A stretch of 64,000 nt of DNA. It comes from Megaustenia siamemsis (lineage: Eukaryota > Mollusca > Gastropoda > Stylommatophora > Ariophantidae). Both the position numbers and the translations under genes were made by a program. The DNA is taken from the NCBI GenBank assembly GCA_032433765.1, contig JAVIAB010000101.1, forward strand, positions 59,579,592 to 59,643,591, in the 5' to 3' direction. This document shows positions 1 to 11,380 of the stretch, one piece after another. The notes beneath the pieces were generated by a model. The model was not told where the DNA came from. It saw only the letters and a program-made list of their open reading frames with translations, and ran no database searches. Each line of letters opens with the position of its first letter. Positions within the stretch are counted from its first letter, which is position 1.

Positions 1-3000
1 TGATAGGCCTGGGTAGTCTAGAGGTAAGACGTTGCTATGGTGTAATGAGGGCGCTTGGTAATCTAGAGGTAAGACGTTGCTATGGTGTAATGAAGGGCCT
101 GGGTAGTCTAGAGGTAAGACGTTGCTATGGTGTAATGATGGGCCTGGGTAGTCTAGAGGTAAGACGTTGCTATGGTGTAATGATGGGCCTGGGTAGTCTA
201 GAGGTAAGACGTTGCTATGGTGTAATGAGGGCGCTTGGTAATCTAGAGGTAAGACGTTGCTATGGTGTAATGATGGGCCTGGGTAATCTAGAGGTAAGAC
301 GTTGCTATGGTGTAATGAAGGGCCTGGGTAATCTAGAGGTAAGACGTTGCTATGGTGTAATGATGGGCCTGGGTAATCTAGAGGTAAGACGTTGCTATGG
401 TGTAATGAAGGGCCTGGGTAATCTAGAGGTAAGACGTTGCTATGGTGTAATGAAGGGCCTGGGTAATCTAGAGGTAAGACGTTGCTATGGTGTAATGATG
501 GGCCTGGGTAATCTAGAGGTAAGACGTTGCTATGGTGTAATGAAGGGCCTGGGTAATCTAGAGGTAAGACGTTGCTATGGTGTAATGATGGGCCTGGGTA
601 ATCTAGAGGTAAGACGTTGCTATGGTGTAATGAAGGGCCTGGGTAATCTAGAGGTAAGACGTTGCTATGGTGTAATGATGGGCCTGGGTAATCTAGAGGT
701 AAGACGTTGCTATGGTGTAATGAAGGGCCTGGGTAATCTAGAGGTAAGACGTTGCTATGGTGTAATGAAGGGCCTGGGTAATCTAGAGGTAAGACGTTGC
801 TATGGTGTAATGATGGGCCTGGGTAATCTAGAGGTAAGACGTTGCTATGGTGTAATGAAGGGCCTGGGTAATCTAGAGGTAAGACGTTGCTATGGTGTAA
901 TGATGGGCCTGGGTAATCTAGAGGTAAGACGTTGCTATGGTGTAATGATGGGCCTGGGTAGTCTAGAGGTAAGACGTTGTTATGGTGTAATGAAGGGCCT
1001 GGGTAGTCTAGAGGTAAGACGTTGCTATGGTGTAATGAAGGGCCTGGGTAGTCTAGAGGTAAGACGTTGCTATGGTGTAATGATGGGCCTGGGTAGTCTA
1101 GAGGTAAGACGTTGCTATGGTGTAATGAAGGGCCTGGGTAATCTAGAGGTAAGACGTTGCTATGGTGTAATGATGGGCCTGGGTAGTCTAGAGGTAAGAC
1201 GTTGCTATGGTGTAATGAAGGGCCTGGGTAATCTAGAGGTAAGACGTTGCTATGGTGTAATGATGGGCCTGGGTAGTCTAGAGGTAAGACGCTGCTATGG
1301 TGTAATGATGGGCCTGGGAGGTCTAGAGGTACGACGTTGCTATGGTGTAATGAAGGGCCTGGATAGTCTAGAGGTAAGACGTTGCTATGGTGAAATGAAG
1401 GGCCTGGGTAGTCTAGAGGTAAGACGTTGCTATGGTGTAATGAGGGCGCTTGGTAATCTAGAGGTAAGACGTTGCTATGGTGTAATGAAGGGCCTGGGTA
1501 GTCTAGAGGTAAGACGTTGCTATGGTGTAATGAAGGGCCTGGGTAGTCTAGAGGTAAGACGTTGCTATGGTGTAATGAAGGGCCTGGGTAGTCTAGAGGT
1601 AAGACGTTGCTATGGTGTAATGATGGGCCTGGGTAGTCTAGAGGTAAGACGTTGCTATGGTGTAATGATAAGCCTGGGTAGTCTAGAGGTAAGACGTTGC
1701 TATGGTGTAATGAGGGCGCTTGGTAATCTAGAGGTAAGACGTTGCTATGGTGTAATGAAGGGCCTGGGTAGTCTAGAGGTAAGACGTTGCTATGGTGTAA
1801 TGATGGGCCTGGGTAGTCTAGAGGTAAGACGTTGCTATGGTGTAATGATGGGCCTGGGTAGTCTAGAGGTAAGACGTTGCTATGGTGTAATGAGGGCGCT
1901 TGGTAATCTAGAGGTAAGACGTTGCTATGGTGTAATGATGGGCCTGGGTAATCTAGAGGTAAGACGTTGCTATGGTGTAATGAAGGGCCTGGGTAATCTA
2001 GAGGTAAGACGTTGCTATGGTGTAATGATGGGCCTGGGTAATCTAGAGGTAAGACGTTGCTATGGTGTAATGAAGGGCCTGGGTAATCTAGAGGTAAGAC
2101 GTTGCTATGGTGTAATGAAGGGCCTGGGTAATCTAGAGGTAAGACGTTGCTATGGTGTAATGATGGGCCTGGGTAATCTAGAGGTAAGACGTTGCTATGG
2201 TGTAATGAAGGGCCTGGGTAATCTAGAGGTAAGACGTTGCTATGGTGTAATGATGGGCCTGGGATAATCTAGAGGTAAGACGTTGCTATGGTGTAATGAT
2301 GGGCCTGGGTAGTCTTGAGGTAAGACGTTGCTATGGTGTAATAAGGGCCTGGGTAGTCTAGAGGTAAGACGTTGCTATGGTGTAATGATGGGCCTGGGTA
2401 GTCTAGAGGTAAGACGTTGCTATGGTGTAATGATGGGCCTGGGTAGTCTAGAGGTAAGACGTTGCTATGGTGTAATGATGGGCCTGGGTAGTCTAGAGGT
2501 AAGACGTTGCTATGGTGTAATGAGGGGCCTGGTAATCTAGAGGTAAGACGTTGCTATGGTGTAATGAGGGCGCTGGGTAGTCTAGAGGTAAGACGTTGCT
2601 ATGGTGTAATGAGGCGCTTGGTAATCTAGAGGTAATAGGCCCTATGGTTTAATAAGGGCTGTATAATAAAGATGTAAGAGATTGCTATGGTGTAATGATG
2701 GGCTGGGTAATCTAGAGGTAAGACGTTGCTATGGTGTAATGATGGGCCTGGGTAGTCTAGAGGTAAGACGTTGCTATGGTGTAATGATGGGCCTGGGTAG
2801 TCTAGAGGTAAGACGTTGCTATGGTGTAATGAGGGCGCTTGGTAATCTAGAGGTAATAGGCCCCTATGGTTTAATAAGGGGGCTGTATAATAAAGATGTA
2901 AGAGATTGCTATGGTGTAATGAGGGGGCTTGGTAATCTAGAGGTAATAGACCCCTATGGTTTAATAAGGGGGCTGTATAATAAAGATGTAAGAGATTGCT

Positions 3001-3625
3001 ATGGTGTACTGAGCGGGCTTGGTAATCTAGAGGTAATAGGCCCCTATGGTTTAATAAGGGAGCTGTATAATAAAGATGTAAGAGATTGCTATGGTGTAAT
3101 GAGTGGGCAGGGTAATCTAGAGGTAAGACTTTGCTATGGTGCAATGACGGGGCCGGGTAATCTAGAGGTAAGACTTTGCTATGGTGCAATGACGGGGCTG
3201 GGTAATCTATAGGTAAGACTTTGCTATGGTGCAATGACGGGGCTGGGTAATCTTGAGGTAAGACGTTTCTATGGTGTATTGAGTGGGCCGGGTAATCTAG
3301 AGGTGAGACGTTGATATGGTGTAATGAGTGGGCCGGGTAATCTAGAGGTGAGACGTTGATATGGTGTATTGAGTGGGCCGGGTAATATAGAGGTGAGACG
3401 TTGAAATGGTGTAATGAGTGGGCCGGGTAATCTAGAGGTGAGACGTTGCTATGGTGTAATGAGTGGGCCGGGTAATCTAGAGGTGAGACGTTGATATGGT
3501 GTAATGAGTGGCCGGGTAATCTAGAGGTGAGACGTTTCTATGGTGTAATGAGTGGGCCGGGTAATCTAGAGGTGAGACGTTGATATGGTGTAATGAGTGG
3601 GCCGGGTAATCTAGATGTAAGACGT
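1..3625. repeat. 45-bp minisatellite array, truncated by the window start
   Basis: About 80 units of 45 bp run from the window edge to about 3625. Most contain TCTAGAGGTAAGACGTTGC and start ATGA(A/T)GGGCCTGGGTA. The period is a multiple of three, so a 15-residue repeat (LEVRRCYGV + MKGLGN/S) stays open for 740 codons from 45 to 2267 and, in frame, back to the window edge. A one-base insertion near 2264 shifts the frame. The reverse strand is open over part of the array too. Units become more diverged after about 3110, where the core changes to GAGGTGAGACGTTGATATGG. No splice context, signal peptide or non-repeat coding flank is visible, so I call it satellite DNA, not a gene. Confidence 0.95.
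2620..3110. repeat. 90-bp dimeric higher-order units inside the 45-bp array
   Basis: Here a standard monomer is fused to a diverged monomer containing GGCCCCTATGGTTTAATAAGG and GCTGTATAATAAAGATGTAAG. The dimer starts at 2841, 2931 and 3021, exactly 90 bp apart. An earlier, slightly shortened copy starts near 2620. This is a local higher-order repeat between the homogeneous left part and the diverged right part of the array. Confidence 0.85.
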
Positions 3626-4698
3626 CCACCTCCGAACATGATGTTCAAGGATTCAATTCTACCAATGGGAATTTTTTAAATATTTTTTTTTCAAAAGTAA
3701 ATAAAAATTGAATTCGTAGTTCCTTTGTTGTTTTACCTTCCATACTGGGTAGTGACGTCACTGCTCTCGGATAACAGCAACAAAGTCGGAAGAATCGTGT
3801 GATCTCGGACTGGTCAAAAAACCCTTGGCGGTTACAATAACAAATAATTGGCTGAAAATGCAACTTCCTGGCCAAAGCCGTCACCCACTCCGCGGATTCC
3901 AGGCCGATCTATGGAGATCGTGCACAGAGTCTTTGATCTGACTAGCGTCTGTAGCTGTTACGCTACTCATCTCTCATCTCTATTCTGGGCAAGATGTTTT
4001 ATCTTAATTGAAGTTTATGTCTGCCAACTGTGCTTCAGTCATAAGTGTTCTTTTTAGTGTCTCCTCAGTGTCTTAATCTTTTTTTTTTCAGTATCCTGAT
4101 GTTTCCCATAGAAAAGTCTATTTTGGAATTCGTTTGTTGTTTCTACTCAGCACATGTTCGACAGATTCCATCTTCTTTCCTTAAATCCAGGTGACATCTT
4201 TCGTTACATGGACATTTCCTTTATTTTGCTGTTAGTCTTGAATTAATTCTATTGTACACATTAGTTTTCTTTGGCATTTCTCATCAAAAGCGTTGAGTTT
4301 TTTATCAATATCTTTAATGTTTTCTAGCGTATATGTGTGTGTGTATATGTGTATATATATTATACTCGTACATATAATAATTTGAAATATAATGACACTC
4401 ATACTGTTCAGCTAATAAAGCACATAATAGTCGCCATTTGTACTCATTTGAACAAACAATATCATCGGTGAAAAATAAGAAATCTTAAAGTTACTCGATA
4501 GCAGAGCAAACGTCTTCTTTCTTTCGCAAATCCATTACTTTTTGTAAATTTAAAAATAGCAATGAAAACTAAATGTAGATGTATAAAACATCATTAAATC
4601 TATGGATAGCTATGATTGATCTAACCCCCAACTCAGCACACTTTTCCTCTAAATGTATTATTTGTGGTCAGTGACTGCCGTTATCCATTTGTGTATGG
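3626..4698. other. No gene recognised
   Basis: AT-rich unique-looking sequence with a short TG/TA microsatellite near 4330-4365 and several poly-T runs. The 69- and 79-codon open frames show no recognisable domain or coding signature. Confidence 0.5.
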
Positions 4699-4825
4699 CT
4701 TTGTTGGTGTCTATAACAACATTATAATCTTGAATCGTTAGCACATTCTAACAAGCTTTGTTGGTGTCTATAACAACATTATAATCTTGAATATTTAGCA
4801 CATTCTAACAAGCTTTGTTGGTTTT
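4699..4825. repeat. 57-bp direct repeat, 2.2 copies
   Basis: A unit beginning CTTTGTTGGTGTCTATAACA starts at 4699 and 4756, with a partial third copy at 4813. The two full copies differ only around CGTT versus ATTT. Confidence 0.9.
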
Positions 4826-5121
4826 GCTTGTAATGTATTCATGCCATATTTTACTTTTATTTCTATTTTTATTTTTTTTTTAATTGGAGTTAATGGGGGT
4901 CTTCAATTGTCGTAGTTGTTACTGGCATCGGTAAAGTTTTGAGAAATGAGTTCTTTCAGTTCGACAGAGTAACGTCCTCTTAAGTGACATTAGATGGTTC
5001 TCTAATATGTTAATAGTATTTTAGATAAATCAGAAACAACGCGAGGGTAAAGTCCTATAGTTTCTAAACCCAACCCAAACCCTAAAATACAATTATTTGC
5101 GATAGTAATCAACTTTAATCT

Positions 5122-5590
5122 ACATCATCATCAAGTACCGGGCCTGCTGGCGTAGGTTGTCATGTCCCTCCACAACTTTCGATCTCAGCAGCTATTTACC
5201 ATTTCTGTTGTTGACTTTCTGCCAAGCCATTCTCTTAAGCTGCCTGGTATATTTCTCTTTGCTTCCCTCTATTTCTTCGTCCCACAATTTTCTCAATTGT
5301 TACAATATATTCCAGCTGTTCCCTTGTCATTACATGGCCAAAAAATGATGATTGTTTCTTCCTAATATTGGAAAATAGCTCTCTTTTTGCTTTAGCCTCT
5401 TTCAGAACGTTTTCATTACGCTTCTTAGGTGACCGTGGTATTCTGAACATTCTTCTATAAAACCACATTTCTACAGGCTCCACGTATTTTCTTGTCTGTT
5501 GTCCTATTGTCCATGATTCGCATCCATATGTTATGACTGGCTGTACATAAATTTAAAGAACTCTTTTTCTTGTTTCTATTGTCTAGCATA
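5122..5590 (-). mobile_element. LINE L-A fragment, RT C-terminus and 3' end
   Basis: The reverse strand encodes the region after the RT domain typical of EN-RT LINEs: EMWFYRRMFRIP, then FFGHVMTREQLEYIV and GRRNRGKQRE, then a Trp/His-rich end just before a short (GAT)n tail at about 5122-5130. The frame is open from about 5483 to 5235 and interrupted on both sides. The RT core and endonuclease are absent, as expected of a 5'-truncated insertion. It is a dead fragment; related fragments recur across the window. Confidence 0.85.
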
Positions 5591-5880
5591 GATTACATGG
5601 ATTGATGGACATAGAATAGTTTTTAGTATTTGACAATTACTGTAGTTTTGTTTTAATCTCAACTAAGGGGATATCACATAATTTATGTTGTTAAACTAGG
5701 ACTTCACTCATACTTCATTCATAAAACAACGGTAACTGACTCTAGATATATATAAAACATTTTACTTACTCCCAAATCTGTATTAGTCATATCATCAATC
5801 TAGGAAGACAATGACATTAGTGTAGAATAAGAGGAAAACAAATTGTAAGCACATCTAATTATTCTTAGGATGATCATTGA

Positions 5881-6098
5881 ACAAGTCAGCGTAAAAGATC
5901 AAATGTGATACCAAGCGATCTGGCACGTGGGGAAACATCTCCGGGCTACGTGTGTTTTTAAGTTAAGCCCTTAACTTACGACTGACTCAGCAGGTCGATA
6001 ATAGATAAACGTCTTATGCTCAAGAAATCACAGAAAAGTGGAGATCACAAATCCCCTCGACGCTGAAAGGCACATGCGAAAGGAAAAAAGAAGAAGAT
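5881..6098 (+). mobile_element. Unclassified short retroposon with a 12-bp target-site duplication
   Basis: A 218-bp segment is flanked by the perfect direct repeat GATGATCATTGA at 5869-5880 and 6099-6110. It ends in an A/G-rich tail (AGGAAAAAAGAAGAA), consistent with retroposition on the plus strand. I see no convincing Pol III boxes and no ORF. It may be a SINE or the 3' end of a LINE. Confidence 0.7.
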
Positions 6099-6110
6099 GA
6101 TGATCATTGA

Positions 6111-6902
6111 GATATATATTATTTCATTGATTTCTCGTATTTATTGCCTAATTTCCCGCTCATGTTTTGAGTTGAAACGCTTCATAGAATGACATTAAAG
6201 CAACACCGTCTGAATCCAGTCATTTCAGCTCTCTTGTCTATGCCGTTCATATCGGCCTGGATGTTTCGTTAAACTTGATCTGTTGATTCTTTAGTGCTAT
6301 TACCATCCTTTAGAGTAGGGACTTCCCTACTAACTACGTTTTTTTTTTCAGTTCCTGAATTCTACTTTAGCCAGTGCTAATCTGCACTTTTTTCCCCAGC
6401 ATGAATGATTTAGTCATAAACGTTAACCTTTCAGATATCGTTACCCTTACGCAACTTTTTAAAGCCACGCTTTAAGCTGTCCACTAACTTTATGATATCT
6501 CCAAGAAAAAACAAATAAGAAAAATTATATTTATACTTTCGTCTCCTACTTGTATTTGTTCCTGTTGTGACAAGCTTAGAAGTGTAAACCTAGAAAGTAA
6601 TCATTTCGCCCATGAATAAAAATGAAGCTTCAATCTACAAAATATGATCTGCTTAGCTCACATGCCATGTTACTTACGTCCTGTGCTGTACATAGAATCT
6701 GTAAAACCAGTAACACAATTCTCATTACATTTTATAAAACAATGTTGTTGTTTTTTTCAGCTCATGTACCCAACCTTTCCTTCAAATAAATTGATATTAA
6801 TATATTTTAACTGTGGGCTGGTTGTACAAAAGTGAAAATTTAATTTATTGTTATTGCGCTTAATATTTAGTTTCAATGATGCTCCCCCCCTCCCCCTTAC
6901 CT
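6111..6902. other. No gene recognised
   Basis: AT-rich sequence with scattered homopolymer runs, including a C-rich run near 6883-6896. No domain, repeat or RNA gene stands out. Confidence 0.5.
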
Positions 6903-6952
6903 TTTCTCATGTGCTTACAAATGAATAGAACTTAGGCGATTCTTAACGTTGT

Positions 6953-7213
6953 CATAGTGAAAGAAAGATAAAGAGCTCTGTCACGCCATGTGGCGTATAG
7001 GGAATATAGTGATAGTGAACATCCATTTTAAAGACCCTCAGCACATGGTTTTTGGGGTAATGTGGTCGGTATTACACCCATGCCACATTATGTTCCCAGA
7101 AAACAATTCCGGTACCCAGTTAACACTGGGTGAACCCACAATCGAACTGGATCGAACCCGAGCGCTTCTCCTTTGTAGTCCAGTTCACTAACCACTGAGC
7201 TATCTCGACTCCC
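6953..7213 (-). mobile_element. SINE-1 copy a (tRNA-derived SINE)
   Basis: On the reverse strand the element starts with a tRNA-like head with box A (ATAGCTCAGTGGTTAGTGAA) and a box B diverged to GGTTCGATCC-like sequence. The central part contains CACCCAG and ACCACATTACCCCA, and the tail is near CTATACGCCACATGGCGTGA. The head resembles a tRNA, but the roughly 250-bp body recurs at least six times here, so it is a SINE and not a tRNA gene. It abuts the 5' side of an L-A fragment, as its duplicate at 11110 does. Confidence 0.85.
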
Positions 7214-8530
7214 TACGTTCTAAACAGACTATGCTGCGAATCGTACAAAACAAAATCAGTCCAGAATTTAGGGATAAACAGTGTGGATTTGGTAGGGGTA
7301 AAGAATCGTGCAATGCCATACACATCATAAGATCTTATGTTCTTATGATGTATATGGCATTGCACGATTCATAAGATCTTAAGATCATAAAATCTTTCTA
7401 GTAGAAAGAGCCATAGAGGTGAACACAGATCTATACCTATGTTTCATAGATTATACCGAAGCATTTGTCAAAGTAAAGCACCAAGAAGTAATCACAATTT
7501 TAGAAAGCATAAACGTAGACAGCAAAGATCTAAGAATAATAATGAACATGTACTGACAACAAACAGCGGCCATAAGAACTGGTAACCAACTGGGAATATT
7601 TCAACAAATAAAACAGGGTGTTAGGCAAGGTTGTGTGCTGTTACCAGATTTGTTTAATATGTATAGTGACATTATTTTAAGATCCATAAGGGGCATGCCT
7701 GGAATAGCAATCGGAGGTAATCATATAAATAATCTAAGGTAAGCTAAGGTTAGCTATGGTGATGCTTTCTTAATCGCTAAGAGTGAAAATGAGTTACAAG
7801 AAATGTTGGACATTGTAGTGAAAGAAAACAAAAATAAAGGGTTAAGCTTTAATAGCAATAAGGCAGAAGGAATGGTAACAACAAAGAAAAAAACATCGCT
7901 TCAGTGCAAAATAAAAACATATGGAACAATATTAAAACAGGTAAATTATTTTTAATATAATGTTAACCTCAGACGGAAGGTGTACAAAAGTGGTGAGATG
8001 CAGCATAGTTCGGGAAAAAGAAATCTCCAAAAAATGAAGAAGATACTATGCAATCCATTTTTTACAATAGAAATAAGAGAATGATTTCTTAAATCTTAGG
8101 TAGAGCCAGTCTTAACATATATCTAAGAATCATGGACAATAGGCCAAAAGACAATAAAATCACTGGAGTCTGTAGAAATGTGGTTTTACAGAAAAAATGT
8201 TGAGAATACCATGGACAGCTAAGAAGAGTAATGAACATGTTCTGAAAGGTGGCCAAAGCAAAAAAAGAGCTAATTTCCAATATTAAGAAGAAACAATTAT
8301 CATTTTTTGGCCATGTAATGAGAACAGAATAGCTGGAATATATTGTAACAACTGTGACAATTGAGGGACGAAGAGATAGAGAGAAGCAAAGAGAAAAGAT
8401 ACCAGTAGCTTAAGAGAATGGCTTGCCAGATCAACAACAGAAATTATAAATAAATGTCGTGATCGAAAGTTGTGGAGAGACATGATCACCTATGCCAGCA
8501 GGCTTCATTATGATGATGATGAAATAAACT
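7214..8530 (+). mobile_element. LINE L-A copy, RT to 3' end, degenerate
   Basis: Translation in shifting frames gives an RT domain: EQ/KQCGFGRGKES, then LYLCFIDYTEAF, then QGVRQGCVLLPDLFN, then a C-terminus (EMWFYR, a GH-M..E-LEYIV block now broken by stops) and a GATGATGATGA tail at about 8512-8522. The catalytic YADD region is corrupted (near 7735-7760). The ORF has many stops and frameshifts. A palindromic extra segment at 7303-7380 interrupts the first RT block. Part of the duplicated block shared with 11067-14045. Confidence 0.85.
7303..7370. repeat. Near-perfect 30-nt inverted repeat inside a LINE
   Basis: The left arm 7303-7332 and right arm 7341-7370 are complementary at 29 of 30 positions, around an 8-nt loop (TCTTATGT). 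Related LINE copies near 11473 and 62953 run straight from this point into TTTAGTAGAA without the right arm. The right arm is therefore extra sequence in this copy, probably made by snap-back synthesis. Confidence 0.9.
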
Positions 8531-8659
8531 ATTGGCTAGTTCTGCAATATTTGGCAAATGGTGTATTCTATCTGCTATTACCAATATATTGATCCACATA
8601 CCTCTGACAGTCTATAGTGCATGTAATAGTCGGCAGTCTAGGAGCAGAGAACCCTTAAC

Positions 8660-8890
8660 ATTAACACAACTATGTATAGCTGTTAGCAAACTAGAAACTT
8701 AGAATAACAAAATTAAAGCTAATATATATATAGCTGTTACCAATCTAGAAACTTAGAATAGTAAAATGAACGCAAATATATATACCTGTTAGCAAACAGG
8801 GAACAGAGAATAACAAAATTAAAGCTAATATATATAGCTGTTAGCAATCTAGTAACAACATCTTAAAAATAACAAAAATATATATAACAA
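8660..8890. repeat. AT-rich tandem repeat of about 52-55 bp, copy 1
   Basis: About four degenerate units contain ATATATAGCTGTTAGCAAACTAG and AGAATAACAAAATTAAAGC. Unit starts fall near 8675, 8730, 8782 and 8834. The homologous array lies at 12975-13270 in the duplicated block. Confidence 0.8.
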
Positions 8891-9159
8891 CAATTGTGTT
8901 AACTCTCCAATATATGTCGTGAAATGTTGAAAATGAACAATGAAGTCGTTAATGTTCCAAAAAATATGTTTGTTTGTGCTTCTAAAGTATTGTGTGGCCA
9001 ACATCAGAATGACGCATTCAGCCAAGGATAAACTTGAGGACTAAACTTTAAAGTATCTTCAACAAATACGTTGTGTCATTTAGTAGTATATCAATAATGT
9101 GTGTATTTTGACAACATATTATCATTGATATCAATACAATTCATAATCTATTTCAACAT

Positions 9160-9430
9160 TACCTTATGTTATATATTTTACCGACTGGTACTTTTGTTTG
9201 TTTATTTTTTTGCAAACTATATAGTAGGTTCTGTGTTGGCTTTCAAAGTCTAGGAATAGTAGATTCCGCGACAGAAGTGGTATGTGGGTCTCCATTTAGT
9301 GATCGCTGTTCCACAGTATTGGACGCCATCGACTTGAAGGGTAAGACAGCCTCTGAAATGAATTTACCACATACCGGCTATCTATGATGATCGTGCCAGC
9401 TGACTTGGGCGATCATGTCTATGCATACCC
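9160..9430 (+). other. Conserved duplicated segment with a short open frame
   Basis: The segment is well conserved with 13555-13825. A 73-codon frame here (9166-9387) and two overlapping frames in the other copy share CVGF..LG.VD, EVV.GSPF, CSTVL.AID and GKTA. I do not recognise a family. Frameshifts between the copies and the lack of clear splice sites argue that any coding potential is now lost, if it ever existed. Confidence 0.3.
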
Positions 9431-9667
9431 TCTACATCAGGTGTTCAGTTATTTTTGTTAACGTCCTAACAAACTTTTCTCTTCAACTGTCCCGTACTTT
9501 ATTCTATCACATTTCCTCTATCTCTTATTCTACTTCAATTGTTTCTATTTGTTTAAAAATGGACCAGGTATTCAATTGTCATGAACAAAACAGGAAAAAT
9601 GTTCCAAATTTATGTTTAATACAAAAAATAATTTTTAAAAATTTTTCATGTGGTCTCCTTTCCAGCG

Positions 9668-10130
9668 TTATTGAGTTAATGAGTTATTTTCTGGTCATCA
9701 TCATTACACTCCAAACATGTCCATAGGTGCTCAGATCCCCTCCTCAGCAATTCCCTCAGTGTCCAGCGAATGACGACTCATTTCTATGTTGGTTGATAAG
9801 TCTTCTTACACGGCCATTATGTTTCTCATTTCTGGCTGTGCCCAACTTAGCTCCGATTTCCATCATCCAAAGAAGTGACGTAGATCTGTGTTTGTCGAAG
9901 TCATGTGCTCTTCCCACATCTCGGAGGGCATTGATGATGTCCGCCCGATCCATTGGTTGCGCGTCCTCAATGACAGCGCAGTTAGCCAACCTGTCCTCTC
10001 TTTCATTTTCCCGTACTCCTGCATGTCCAGGGACATAGACAAAGATAACCTTACGTATTTTGGACTTCTGCAACAACTATAACCATTGCATGCGTACAGA
10101 GCGTACCTCCACATTTTTATCATGCTCATC
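9668..10130 (-). mobile_element. LINE L-C fragment, RNase H end and C-terminal domain
   Basis: On the reverse strand, KIRKVIFVYVPGHAGVREN is the last part of a LINE-encoded RNase H, carrying the conserved His and the ERxDRLA acidic motif. It is followed by the family C-terminus: QPMDRADIINALRDVGRA, TARNEK, RRLINQHR, and a broken copy of the terminal CSECNDDD block near 9690-9730. The reading frame is open from 10076 to 9756 and then frame-shifted. At its upstream end a segment of about 55 bp (GCTCTGTACGCATG, near 10108 and 10155) is duplicated. Confidence 0.85.
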
Positions 10131-10133
10131 TAA

Positions 10134-10330
10134 TCACTCAATAGACATGCGTACAGAGCCCGCCTCCACTTGTGTTATCAATCTCATCGAACCACTCACT
10201 CGACATGCAATCATGTATTTCTGAAAATTCCCATCTCTGTGGCCTCTAATCGTCTTTTCATTTGTTTGTCTACTGTCCATGATTCGCTTCCATAGGTCAG
10301 AATTGGTTCTATATAGCACTGATGAACTCT
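10134..10330 (-). mobile_element. Small LINE L-A C-terminal fragment
   Basis: The reverse strand gives YIEPILTYGSE-like sequence followed by a Thr-rich stretch related to the L-A fragments at 29.9 and 54.1 kb. It then runs into L-C RNase H sequence near 10150-10180, so this is a mosaic junction of two LINE remnants. Confidence 0.5.
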
Positions 10331-10370
10331 CTTTCTAACTTCTGTATCTGTGCTTCTCTAGTGACCTTGT

Positions 10371-10870
10371 TCAGTAATGAAGTCTTAGTAGCTGTGAATG
10401 TAGTAGAATGTGTTGAGCTTGTTTTTTGTAGCTTTTATTTCTGCCTTTCTCAACCAGCATGACACATTGATAGTGATCACTTCTGTGGAATCCCAGTACA
10501 CTCCACCTGCAAACCGGTGCGAAGGTAGAAGACACCAGCGAAAGGTCTTTGACAATATCAGAGTCCCTTGTTCGAGTGGCCATTATGGTTACCCTTCCAT
10601 CATTAAAGCACACTAAATCGACCGACACCAGTGCGTTCTCCAGGTCATCTCCCTGCTTGTTGGTTATGACGTTACCCCACTGGTTTCCTCTATCATTAAA
10701 GTCTCCGCAGAGAATTAAGTTTCCTCCTGGAACGTAAATAGATTCTGCCATTGTTGTGTGTCCACGTACGTGTTGGTGTAACGCACCCATATCGATTGGG
10801 CTGCATCTGAATACTTACAGTCGTCATTGTTGTTTGTGTCGCTGAAAGTCAATGCTGTGGATGGTCTAGA
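10371..10870 (-). mobile_element. LINE L-C endonuclease-domain fragment
   Basis: The 139-codon reverse-strand frame (10790-10371) carries LILCGDFNDRGNQWG and, further on, FHRSDHYQ. These match the GDFN and SDH motifs of the apurinic-type endonuclease used by LINEs to nick their targets. The N-terminal part of the domain and the RT are missing. By context and strand it may belong to the same decayed L-C element as 9668-10130, with an L-A fragment in between. Confidence 0.75.
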
Positions 10871-11109
10871 CGCATGTGTACTCACTCATTCGCACGGTCC
10901 AAAACCCGTTTCTACGTCATAGGCTGACCAGCCCATACAATCAGCTCTTCGGCACGTGGATACACCCTGAGTTTTTTTTTTTCTTCATTGAGGTGCACAC
11001 ATACATGATATTACACTTCCTTGCCAACGAACCGGCGAAAGCACACTGCCATCTTGAGACACAACATTTTCTCATTTGCTTACAAGCGAATGGAACTGAA
11101 GCGAATCTT

Positions 11110-11380
11110 AACGTTGCCATAGTGAAAGAAAAGTAAAGAGCCCCCGTCACGGCACGTGGCGTATAGGGAATATGATGTTAGTGACCATAAAATTTTACAG
11201 ACCTTCGGTACATGATTTTTGGGGTAATGTGGTCGGTATTACACCCATGCTACTTTATGTTCCCAGAAAAAATTCCGGTACACAGTTAAGGCTGGGTGAA
11301 CCCACCATTGAACTGGATTGAACCCGATCGCTTTTCCTTTGTAGTCCAGGTCACTAAACACTGAACTATCGCGGCTCCCT
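11110..11380 (-). mobile_element. SINE-1 copy b
   Basis: A reversed SINE-1 with a tRNA-like head (CGATAGTTCAGTGTTTAGTGA), central ACCACATTACCCCA and tail GCCACGTGCCGTGACGGGGG. A short repeat, ACGTTG, on both sides is a possible target-site duplication. It is the orthologue, within the duplication, of the SINE at 6953-7213. Confidence 0.85.

Larger units (their letters stand above)
6903..9666. repeat. Segmental duplication, copy 1
   Basis: This block is collinear with 11067-14045: the same left flank (TTTCTCAT.TGCTTACAA), a reversed SINE-1, an L-A LINE, an AT-rich array of about 52 bp, and the same right flank ending at GGTCTCCTTTC. Copy 2 is about 215 bp longer, which is largely explained by one later insertion in its LINE. 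Confidence 0.85.

Noticed and set aside
45..2267. A 740-residue repetitive protein gene
   Set aside because: The frame exists only because the satellite period is 45 bp. It has no unique N- or C-terminal part, and the opposite strand is also partly open.
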